Part shown: piece after piece, positions 25,849 to 32,769 of the stretch | How the letters are laid out: each line of letters starts with the position of its first letter | Numbering within the stretch: the first letter of the stretch is position 1 | Source of the DNA: Mycobacteriales bacterium | Lineage (GTDB): Bacteria > Actinomycetota > Actinomycetes > Mycobacteriales > SCTD01 | Length of the DNA stretch: 64,000 nt | Assembly: GCA_040902655.1 (NCBI GenBank) | Contig: JBBDWV010000016.1 | Span: forward strand, 62,001-126,000 | Direction: 5' to 3' | The notes under the pieces: model-generated | Told to the model about the DNA's origin: nothing | The model's database searches: none | The model's input: only the letters and a program-made list of their open reading frames with translations | Translations under genes and position numbers: made by a program

Positions 25849-27258
25849 TCAGACGCGGCTGCCGGAGCGCTTCCGCTTCCCGGGAGGGGCGATGACACTC
25901 GGGCTGCCCGGGTGGCTGCCGTCGGTCCCGTCGTCGGCGATCTTGCCCCAGGCCTCGCCGGAATGACGCGAGGTGTCGCTGAACAGGCGCATCCTGTCGT
26001 AGAACTTGTGGGCGACGTCCTGCACCAGCGTGGGCTCGTCCTTGTGGCGGGCGAACGCGGTGGGTGCGTCGCTCTCCCGATCCCAGCGGACCTCACGGTT
26101 GAGGTTGTCGTTGCTGAACTTGCGCAGCGGCCGGATCATGCTGCCGGTGATCCGCGACACGGTCGTCGAGGCCAGCGAGCCGGGCGGGCGCTTGTAGAAA
26201 GGCGTGAACTTGTCCGGGAAGCCCGGCATCGTGCAGCCGATGCAGGCGCCACCGGCGTTCATGCAGCCGCCGGCTCCCCGGATCGCCCCACGCGCGGTGA
26301 TGTTGCAGTTGACGACCGGACCCCAGCAGCCGACCTCGACCAGGCACTCCGGGTCGCCGAACTCGTGCGCGAAGGTGCCCTCCTCGTAATACGCACCGCG
26401 CACGCACCGGCGATGCACGGTCTCCCCGAACAGCCATGCGGGTCGGCCCAACTCGTCGAACTCCGGCAACGGGCCGAAGCCCTGCAGAAAGTAGAGGACC
26501 GCGGCGATCGTCTCGGTGAAGTTGTCGCCGATCGGCGAACAACCTGGGATGTTGACGACCGGCACGCCCAGGGTGGAGCGGTAGTCCTTGCCGAGGAAGT
26601 CCATCAGGCTCATCGCGCCGGTCGGATTGCCCGCCGCCGCCGGGATGCCGCCCCACGTCGCGCAGGTGCCGATCGCCACCATCGCCGCGGAGTTCTTGGC
26701 CAGCCGGGCGATCCACTCCGTGGTGCTCACCGCCCGCATCTGGCCGCCCGGCCCCCACGGCTCCTCACCAGTGGCAGACCAGTAGCCACCCTGCGAATGG
26801 GCGAGCACCTCGTCGGCGATGGAACCCTCGAGGATCACGACGTACGGCGCGTTCAGCGTGCCCTCGATCGCCTGCTCCGCCGCCACCAGGTAGTGCGGCC
26901 CGGACTCCATGTTGATGACCGGGTGGTGCAGGATCACGCGTGGAATGCCCGGGTGTGCACCCAGCAGAAGGCTCTCCACCGAGGGATTGGCCGCCCCGGT
27001 GACCGCCACGCTGCAGCCGTCACAGCTCATGCCGGCGAACCAGAAGGCGTGCACCTTCTCCAGCGGCCCGAACCGGGTCGCGGCGGTCGCCGACGCGGCC
27101 GGCGCCAGCATGTCCTCGGTCATGGCTCCGGTCGGCATGCCGAACTGGCCGATGTGCTCCAGATCGTGGAATCCGGTGATCGGGCCGAGCGTGTCGAGCA
27201 ACTCCTCTGCCGGCGTGCGAACCGCGACGTGGCGGGAACCGCCATTGCCCTTTGCCAT
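25849..27258 (-). CDS. [NiFe]-hydrogenase small (electron-transfer) subunit
   Basis: 469 residues. C79-D-G-C82 (proximal cluster), G-T-C-A-T-W-G-G, G-C-S-P-I-G-D-N-F, then the medial/distal Cys set in the C-terminal half (E-C-L-V-E-V-G-C-W-G, G-G-C-M-N-A-G-G-A-C-I-G-C). No Tat RRxFxK leader is visible at the N-terminus, so the enzyme is cytoplasmic or on the inner face of the membrane. No C-terminal TM helix; the basic tail K-R-K-R-S-G-S-R ends it. The first gene of the structural operon, divergent from a small regulator operon. Confidence 0.95.
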   Translation of the reverse strand: MAKGNGGSRHVAVRTPAEELLDTLGPITGFHDLEHIGQFGMPTGAMTEDMLAPAASATAATRFGPLEKVHAFWFAGMSCDGCSVAVTGAANPSVESLLLGAHPGIPRVILHHPVINMESGPHYLVAAEQAIEGTLNAPYVVILEGSIADEVLAHSQGGYWSATGEEPWGPGGQMRAVSTTEWIARLAKNSAAMVAIGTCATWGGIPAAAGNPTGAMSLMDFLGKDYRSTLGVPVVNIPGCSPIGDNFTETIAAVLYFLQGFGPLPEFDELGRPAWLFGETVHRRCVRGAYYEEGTFAHEFGDPECLVEVGCWGPVVNCNITARGAIRGAGGCMNAGGACIGCTMPGFPDKFTPFYKRPPGSLASTTVSRITGSMIRPLRKFSNDNLNREVRWDRESDAPTAFARHKDEPTLVQDVAHKFYDRMRLFSDTSRHSGEAWGKIADDGTDGSHPGSPSVIAPPGKRKRSGSRV

Positions 27259-27307
27259 CTGCTGCTCCTGTGTCAGGGACGGTTGTGCAGTGGGTCACAC
27301 CAAGGTC

Positions 27308-27328
27308 GTAGATGCACCATACACATAC
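27308..27328. promoter_or_regulatory. Palindrome of the GTAGATG-N7 type before the small subunit
   Basis: GTAGATG-N7-CACATAC, imperfect (5 of 7 in the right arm), 50 bp upstream of the small-subunit ATG and 58 bp from the divergent 27386 gene. It has the same arm and 7-nt spacer as the perfect site at 30688-30708, suggesting one regulator for both operons. Confidence 0.45.
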
Positions 27329-27352
27329 CGGACGGATTGCGTGTACCGTCCG
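27329..27352. promoter_or_regulatory. Second inverted repeat in the hydrogenase promoter region
   Basis: CGGACGG and CCGTCCG, 10 bp apart, directly abut the GTAGATG palindrome. Lies in the divergent region and could be a second operator, for example for the PadR-like or winged-helix protein encoded downstream. Confidence 0.4.
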
Positions 27353-27385
27353 ATCGCAGGGAATCTGGAGCAATCTGGAGGCGCC

Positions 27386-27520
27386 GTGAACGGCCCCGTC
27401 CTGGGCTACGTTTTGGACGCGGAGGCGGTCCGCGACCAGCTCTACGGCGTCCTCGCCGCCTGCACCGATTCGACGGGCCTGTCCAGCGTGGCGGCCGGTC
27501 CCGTACTGCGGAGGCACTGA
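27386..27520 (+). CDS. Small unknown protein (44 aa)
   Basis: GTG start with GGAG 5 bp upstream, ending 1 bp before the next gene. Product M-N-G-P-V-L-G-Y-V-L-D-A-E-A-V-R-D-Q-L-Y continues to V-L-R-R-H. No family recognised. Position as first gene of the plus-strand operon opposite hydrogenase suggests a regulatory or accessory role. Confidence 0.5.
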   Translation: MNGPVLGYVLDAEAVRDQLYGVLAACTDSTGLSSVAAGPVLRRH

Positions 27521-27521
27521 C

Positions 27522-27908
27522 ATGGATGAGCTCCACCCACCGAAGTCGGAGGCGCTGCGCGCCCTCTACTGGCGTAGCGAGATATTGCAGGTCATGTACT
27601 GGCTCCGTGGCGAGGGCCTCGGCGAGGTGGTCGACGCGGTGCTGCTCGAGCGCTTCCTGGGTGTCGAGGCCGAACTCGGCGTCGGTTACCTGGACCGGCT
27701 GGTCGTCGACGGCTACCTCGAGCTCTCGCCCGGTGGCTATGTGATGTCCGAGACGGGGCTGGCCGAGGGCAAGACGGAGTTCGCGCTGAGCTTCGCCGAC
27801 CTCACCCGGCCGGCGCACGGCGAGTGCAGCGCGGACTGCTGGTGCCAGAACTCCGTGGAGGAAGCCCTCGCGTGCGCGGCCGAGCGGTCGCCGGGGTCGG
27901 CCGGATGA
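27522..27908 (+). CDS. Winged-helix-like protein with C-terminal Cys motif
   Basis: 128 residues. The N-terminal 85 residues look like a small winged-helix domain (I-L-Q-V-M-Y-W-L-R-G-E-G-L-G, then L-V-V-D-G-Y-L-E-L). The tail carries H-G-E-C-S-A-D-C-W-C-Q, three Cys that could hold metal or Fe-S. Between the 44-aa gene and the PadR gene, with ATGA overlap into the latter. A metal- or redox-sensing regulator is plausible; not established. Confidence 0.6.
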   Translation: MDELHPPKSEALRALYWRSEILQVMYWLRGEGLGEVVDAVLLERFLGVEAELGVGYLDRLVVDGYLELSPGGYVMSETGLAEGKTEFALSFADLTRPAHGECSADCWCQNSVEEALACAAERSPGSAG

Positions 27909-28310
27909 CCGGCCAGGCCGAGGACGTCCCGATCGGGCTTCCCCGCAACTATCTGCGCCCGTGCCTGCTGCTGCTGCTGGCCGAGGGCACCTCGCACGGC
28001 TACGAGCTGCTCGACCAGGTGGGCAGTCTCGGGTTGGCCCGGGTCGCCCCGGGTGGGCTGTGGGGGGGGGGCGGGGGGCGCCCGGGGCGGGCTCTACCGG
28101 TGCCTGCGGGCGATGGACGAGGAGGGCCTGGTCCGCTCGACCTGGGAGCCGTCCGGATCCGGTCCGGCCCGACGCACCTACGAGCTCACCGATGAGGGCC
28201 TTGACTGGCTGCACGTCGTCGCCGGATCGCTGTCCGAGCTCAGCCGGGCGCTGACCAACTACCGCCGCCGCTACCAGCGCATGGCCGAGCAGCACGAGCC
28301 GGTCCGTTGA
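27905..28310 (+). pseudogene. PadR-family regulator with frameshift in a poly-G tract
   Basis: Frame 1 from ATG 27905 gives N-Y-L-R-P-C-L-L-L-L-L-A-E-G-T-S-H-G-Y-E-L-L-D-Q-V, a PadR winged helix. After a G10 run (28062-28071) the protein continues in the +1 frame: G-G-L-Y-R-C-L-R-A-M-D-E-E-G-L-V, then T-Y-E-L-T-D-E-G. The two halves together make one PadR protein. G-G-G-T-G-G-G-C-T at 28051 recurs as a near copy 34 bp later, which suggests a short duplication or assembly error. Ends in TTGA with the next ATPase. Could be intact if one base is miscalled. Confidence 0.65.
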
Positions 28311-29074
28311 GGCTCGCACTCGCCGGCAAGGGCGGCGCCGGCAAGACGACGATCAGCGCGACGCTGGCCCGGCTGGCCGCCCGGTCAGGCCTCTCGGTCG
28401 TGGCCATCGACGCCGACGCCAACCCGAACCTGTCCTTCGCCCTCGGTGTCTCGCCCGACCTGGCGGCCTCGCTCGGGCCCGTGCCCACCTCGATGGTCTC
28501 CCGACGGATCGGCGGCGCCGGACTCACCGAGCCTGTCGACGACATTTTGGAGCGCTACTCCGTTCTCGGACCGGACGGCGTGCGGCTGCTGGGCATGGGC
28601 GCACCGGCGCACGCGGACGAGGGCTGCCTGTGCTCGGCGCACGCCGTCGTGTCGTCCCTGCTCGAGGACCTCGGGTCGCCGGACCGGATGGTCGTCGTCG
28701 ACATGGAGGCCTCGCCCGAGCACCTCAGCCGCGGCACCGTCCGGCACGTCGACGCCATCTGCATGGTCGCCGAGCCCTACTACCGCTCGCTGGAGACGGT
28801 CCGCCGGATGGGCGAGCTCGTGGCGGAGCTGCCGGTCCAGCGGGTCGCGGTCGTGGCCAACAAGGTGCGCTCGTCGGCCGACGAGGCTGCGATCCAGGAG
28901 TTCTGCGACCGGCACGGCTTCGAGCTGGCCGGCAGCATCCCCTGGAGTGACGAGGTGGTGGCTGCGGACCGCCAGCGCGTGCCGGTCGTCGAGTGGCCGG
29001 GTGCCGAAGCCGTCGTGACCGCGGTCCAGGCGCTCGCCGAGCAGCTGGCCGTGACGACACCGGCCCGCTCGTGA
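28307..29074 (+). CDS. CooC-like ATPase with CxC motif
   Basis: 255 residues from TTG overlapping the PadR stop. Walker A K-G-G-A-G-K-T-T at 8-15, V-V-A-I-D-A-D-A-N-P-N-L, and C107-L-C109-S-A-H. V-D-M-E-A-S-P-E-H-L follows. Like the 18951-19739 product (C-T-C-S-G-H). CxC is the metal site in CooC. In the plus-strand operon with the small regulators, opposite the hydrogenase genes; a nickel-handling role for hydrogenase is inferred. Confidence 0.83.
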   Translation: MRLALAGKGGAGKTTISATLARLAARSGLSVVAIDADANPNLSFALGVSPDLAASLGPVPTSMVSRRIGGAGLTEPVDDILERYSVLGPDGVRLLGMGAPAHADEGCLCSAHAVVSSLLEDLGSPDRMVVVDMEASPEHLSRGTVRHVDAICMVAEPYYRSLETVRRMGELVAELPVQRVAVVANKVRSSADEAAIQEFCDRHGFELAGSIPWSDEVVAADRQRVPVVEWPGAEAVVTAVQALAEQLAVTTPARS

Positions 29075-29081
29075 CCTCGGG

Positions 29082-29828
29082 CTAGGACGGCCGCAGGTCG
29101 AGCCGGCCGGCCAGCTCGACGAGCGCGCGGACGGCCGGCGAGGACGGATCGACGTCGATCGGCGCGAGCCCGTCGCGGTCGGCCTGCGCGAGGGCCGGGT
29201 CGTCCGGCACGGCGACGGCCGGTAGACCGGTCAGCCGCGACAACCGCTCGACGTCGGAATCAGTGGCCCGGTTGGCGATGACGACACGTCGCCCGACGCC
29301 CATACCGGCGGCGAGTTCGCAGGCGCGGCGCGCCACCTCGTACGCCTTGGCGCTGGGCTCCGCGACCGCCACGACCAGGTCGCCGGGCTGCGGTCGCGCC
29401 CACATCAGGTCGTTGAGCCCGGCCTCGAGGTCGGCCAACACGATCCGGTCGTCGTGAGGCAGGTTGCTGAAGAGCTTGCGGGTGGTGTTGTGGGAACCGC
29501 AGCACACGCAGGCGCCGTCCAGCCGCTCGATCCGGCCGGAGATGAGCAGCCGCACCCCGTCCGGACCTGCGACGCCGTAGCGGGCCAGCAGGTCCTCCGG
29601 ATCGGGCTCCGGGTCGTTGTGCGTGTGCCCTGCATCGACCAGGCTGTTCAGCACGGCCGGCGCCGCCTCGGTGCGCTCCGGACCGAAGCCGAGGGTGATC
29701 CCCAAGGTCGGGCTCGGATCGCAGTCGAGCGCCACGACCGGATGTCCCGCCCTCGCGAGAGAGCGGGCCAGCACGCCGGCGACGGTGGTCTTGCCCGCGC
29801 CGCCCTTGCCGGTGACGACGATCTTCAT
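29082..29828 (-). CDS. CooC-like ATPase with CxCC motif
   Basis: 248 residues. Walker A K-G-G-A-G-K-T-T at 8-15, V-V-A-L-D-C-D-P-S-P-T-L-G, C107-V-C109-C110-G-S-H, then L-A-D-L-E-A-G-L. It is the Cys-containing form of the selenoprotein candidate: C-V-C-C-G against C-P-TGA-C-G. Its ATG overlaps the upstream 29825-30619 gene (4 bp), so this pair copies the 17383-18875 pair in gene order: Cys-less ATPase, then Cys/Sec ATPase. Confidence 0.85.
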   Translation of the reverse strand: MKIVVTGKGGAGKTTVAGVLARSLARAGHPVVALDCDPSPTLGITLGFGPERTEAAPAVLNSLVDAGHTHNDPEPDPEDLLARYGVAGPDGVRLLISGRIERLDGACVCCGSHNTTRKLFSNLPHDDRIVLADLEAGLNDLMWARPQPGDLVVAVAEPSAKAYEVARRACELAAGMGVGRRVVIANRATDSDVERLSRLTGLPAVAVPDDPALAQADRDGLAPIDVDPSSPAVRALVELAGRLDLRPS

Positions 29829-30619
29829 GCGCGCTCCAGGATGGTGGGGGTGGGCGTCACGGGGCGGATGTCCAGGAGCAGGTCGGCCAAGGCCTCCACC
29901 GCGAGCAGCGCCGGCGCACCGGGGCAGGCGTCCAGCGGAGCCCTGCCCTCCCGCTCGGCGGCGGCGACGGCGGGGTCGTACGGGATGCGGTGCTGCACCG
30001 GCAGGCCCCACCGCGTCGGATCACTGGCGCCCGGCAGGCTCTGCGCGGCGACGACGATGCGGGGCACGTCGGGGAACAGCGCGCACAGCCGCCGCGCCGT
30101 GTGGCACGAGCGCCAGGCCCCGGTGGCCAGCACCACCACGACCTCGGCGAAGCGGGCATAGCCTTCGTACGGCGTCGTGGGTCCGGCTTCGAGATCGGCG
30201 ACGACGTCCCACGGACCGTCCATCTCGTCGAGGAGCCGGCGCACCGTCCCCAGGGAGCGCTTCAGCTCGCTCTTGCCGTCGACGGTCGTGCCGATCTTGC
30301 CCGGGCTGAGGTACCGGACCCCGTCCGGCGCAGCTCGGCTCAGCGTCATGGCGCCGGTCGTGAGGTCCAGACCCGGAGCGGGACCCCAGCCGTATGCACC
30401 CCGCTCGACCTGCACCGTCGCCGCCTCCGGCAGCCCGTCGTCCGTGGGCGGGAGGCCGAGGCTGTACGCCAGACCCGGGTTGGAGTCGAGGTCGACGGCG
30501 AGCACGGATCGACCCCGGCGGGCGAGCGTGCGGGCCAGCGTGGCCGACAGCACCGACTTGCCGACGCCGCCGCTGCCGACGACGGCGACGCGCAGGGGCC
30601 GGTCGACGGCGTCCGTCAT
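29825..30619 (-). CDS. CooC/MinD-like ATPase without the CxC motif
   Basis: 264 residues. Walker A G-S-G-G-V-G-K-S-V with V-L-A-V-D-L-D-S-N-P-G-L-A following. It has V-A-D-L-E-A-G in the switch region but no CxC. Partner of the CxCC gene it overlaps; best match in the window is the 17383-18144 product. Its start is 69 bp from the perfect GTAGATG palindrome at 30688. Confidence 0.8.
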   Translation of the reverse strand: MTDAVDRPLRVAVVGSGGVGKSVLSATLARTLARRGRSVLAVDLDSNPGLAYSLGLPPTDDGLPEAATVQVERGAYGWGPAPGLDLTTGAMTLSRAAPDGVRYLSPGKIGTTVDGKSELKRSLGTVRRLLDEMDGPWDVVADLEAGPTTPYEGYARFAEVVVVLATGAWRSCHTARRLCALFPDVPRIVVAAQSLPGASDPTRWGLPVQHRIPYDPAVAAAEREGRAPLDACPGAPALLAVEALADLLLDIRPVTPTPTILERA

Positions 30620-30687
30620 GCGAGCCACACCCCTTCTGGCTATGTCGGGAGAAGCAGCGACCCTACGGGAGGAACTGCCGAGGGGCA

Positions 30688-30708
30688 GTAGATGTGCGCT
30701 GCATCTAC
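30688..30708. promoter_or_regulatory. Perfect GTAGATG-N7-CATCTAC palindrome
   Basis: GTAGATG TGCGCTG CATCTAC has 7-bp arms with a 7-nt spacer, between the divergent ATPase pair (start at 30619) and the BNR protein (start at 30747). The best of the set of similar sites at 27308, 35262 and 35294. Confidence 0.5.
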
Positions 30709-30746
30709 CGCCCGCGCGGCGGCCGCGATCACTAGGGTCTGAGGTG

Positions 30747-32276
30747 ATGACGGACCGGAAGAGCAGGCTCGGCCTGGCCGCCATGGCGCTCGGGCTCACC
30801 GCTGCCGTCGTCGCGGCGATGGCGCTGTTCGGGCGTGGGGGCGAGCCTGCTGTCGGCGCGAACGTCCTGGTGAACCCGGCCGGGCTGATCACGGTCAACA
30901 ACTCCCCCACCGTGGTGCGCCATCCCCGGGAGCCGGGGCACCTCGTCGTCGCCCACCGCATCGACCGGCCCGGGTTCTCGGCCCTGCTCGAGTGGAGTGA
31001 CGACGGCGGTGCCACGTGGCGGCCGACCACGCTGCCGCTGCCCGCGGGCACGGAGCCCTGCGCGGCCTCACCCGAGCAGGAACCATGTCCGTTCGGCCCC
31101 GACGTCGCCTTCGGCCCCGACGGCACGCTCTATGCGCTGTACGCGTCGTTGCAGGGCCGCGGCAACACGCCCGCGGCACTCTGGCTGGCAACCTCCTCCG
31201 ACGGCGGCAGGACGCTGGATGCGCCCGTGCGGGTGGCCGGTGAGCTGGCCTTCCAGCCACGGCTGGCCGTCGACAGCGACGGTACGGTGCACGCCGTGTG
31301 GCTGCAGGCGCAGGCGGTCGCCCTCAACCAGATCGTGGGCGCGGCTCAAATCGTGGCCGTGCGGTCGCAGGACGGCGGTCGTACCTTTTCCGAACCGGTG
31401 CCGGTCAGCGATGCCGGACGAGAGCGGGTCGGCGCCGCCAGCCCCGTTCTGGACTCCGAGGGGAGCCTCGTGGTGCTCTACCAGGACTTCAAGGACAACC
31501 GCAGGGACTTCAGCGGTCTCGAAGGGCCCGTGGCCGAGAAGCCGTTCGCCCTCGTCGTCACCCGGTCCGAGGACGGCGGCGCGAGCTTCGGTCAGGGGGT
31601 CGAGCTGGAGTCGGGTGTGGTGCCTGCCCGCCGGTTCCTCGTCTTCCTCCCTGAGTATCCGTCGATCGCACCCGGACCGGACCGTTCGCTGTACGTGTCG
31701 TGGGCCGACAACCGCAACGGCGACGAGGACGTCTTCCTGCGCCGGTCCCCGGACGGCGGTGCCAGCTGGTCCGAGCCCGTGCGGGTGAACGACAACACCG
31801 CGGGCGACGGCACGACCCAGTCGCTGCCCCGCCTGTCCGTCGCTCCAGGCGGTCGGGTGGACGTGCTGTTCCACGACCGGAGAGCGGATCCGGCTGACGT
31901 GCAGACCGAGGTCTTCCTCGCCTCGTCCGACGACCGGGGCGCGTCGTTCGGCAACCACCGCGTGTCGTCGGAGCCCTTCGACTCGCGGGTCGGGCCCACC
32001 TTCGGCTCGGATTACGGCACCGATGTCGGCACCCGCCTGGGCCTGACCAGCAACGACGACGGCGCCTTCGCCGTCTGGACCGACACGCGGCTGGGCGACC
32101 AGGACACCGGCCGGCAGGACATCTTCGCAGCCGCCGTCACGGTGGGAGGATCCGGCGGGCCGCGTCTCGGGTTGGCGCTGCTGGTGCCCGGCCTGCTGCT
32201 GATCGGGGCAGCCGTTCTCTGGTCGCAGCGTCGGCCGGGGCCCGCCGCTCGTCCGGCTGCCGGGACCCGCTCATGA
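30747..32276 (+). CDS. Secreted, membrane-anchored BNR/sialidase-like beta-propeller
   Basis: 509 residues. The N-terminal hydrophobic leader (L-G-L-A-A-M-A-L-G-L-T-A-A-V-V-A-A-M) is followed by several BNR boxes of the form S-x-D-G-G-x-x-W/F (W-S-D-D-G-G-A-T-W, S-S-D-G-G-R-T, S-P-D-G-G-A-S-W). A C-terminal TM segment follows (L-G-L-A-L-L-V-P-G-L-L-L-I). BNR boxes alone do not prove sialidase activity; no catalytic Asp/Tyr set is identified. Paralogue of 40930-42585. Overlaps the next gene (ATGA). Confidence 0.72.
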   Translation: MTDRKSRLGLAAMALGLTAAVVAAMALFGRGGEPAVGANVLVNPAGLITVNNSPTVVRHPREPGHLVVAHRIDRPGFSALLEWSDDGGATWRPTTLPLPAGTEPCAASPEQEPCPFGPDVAFGPDGTLYALYASLQGRGNTPAALWLATSSDGGRTLDAPVRVAGELAFQPRLAVDSDGTVHAVWLQAQAVALNQIVGAAQIVAVRSQDGGRTFSEPVPVSDAGRERVGAASPVLDSEGSLVVLYQDFKDNRRDFSGLEGPVAEKPFALVVTRSEDGGASFGQGVELESGVVPARRFLVFLPEYPSIAPGPDRSLYVSWADNRNGDEDVFLRRSPDGGASWSEPVRVNDNTAGDGTTQSLPRLSVAPGGRVDVLFHDRRADPADVQTEVFLASSDDRGASFGNHRVSSEPFDSRVGPTFGSDYGTDVGTRLGLTSNDDGAFAVWTDTRLGDQDTGRQDIFAAAVTVGGSGGPRLGLALLVPGLLLIGAAVLWSQRRPGPAARPAAGTRS

Positions 32277-32749
32277 GCGCCACCGGGCCCGGGGGCAGGG
32301 GTGCGCTGTCGTCCGTACGGGCGGCAGCCGTGCCGATGCTCGCCGGCGCAGGCGTGCTCCTCGGCACCTGGGCGCTGCTGCCGCGCTACCTCGGGCCGGC
32401 CCTCGAGCTGGGGCCCCGCGGGGACCAGCTGGAGTTCGTCGACCACACCGTGCCGGGAAGCATCGTGATCGTCCTGTCGCTCGCGGCCCTGCTCGTCGTA
32501 CGGCTGCCGAAGGCCGCGCCGCTGCTGTTCGGGATGGGGCTGGTCGTCGTGCTGGCCGGGCTGTGGATGGACGCCACGCACCTGCCGCTCGTGCTGCAGG
32601 CCCTGCGGGACCAGGCGCCCTGGCCGGCCACGCTGCATCACAGCCTGCCCGGCCTGGTCGTCCTGCTGTTCGGGATCGCGTGGTGCCTGGTGTTCCGGAC
32701 CGATCCCGACGAGCCGGTCGCGGGACCGGACGTCTCCGGACAGGACTGA
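32273..32749 (+). CDS. Small integral membrane protein
   Basis: 158 residues with four hydrophobic segments (M-L-A-G-A-G-V-L-L-G-T-W; I-V-I-V-L-S-L-A-A-L-L-V-V; L-L-F-G-M-G-L-V-V-V-L-A-G-L; L-V-V-L-L-F-G-I-A-W-C). It contains H-L-P-L-V-L and H-H-S-L-P in loops. Family unknown. Translationally coupled to the BNR protein; convergent with the solute-binding protein gene. Confidence 0.65.
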   Translation: MSATGPGGRGALSSVRAAAVPMLAGAGVLLGTWALLPRYLGPALELGPRGDQLEFVDHTVPGSIVIVLSLAALLVVRLPKAAPLLFGMGLVVVLAGLWMDATHLPLVLQALRDQAPWPATLHHSLPGLVVLLFGIAWCLVFRTDPDEPVAGPDVSGQD

Positions 32750-32769
32750 CCTACGGGGTCAGCGTGTGG

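Noticed and set aside
28053-28310. Independent small gene
   Set aside because: It is the C-terminal half of the frameshifted PadR gene; it starts inside the G-rich tract.
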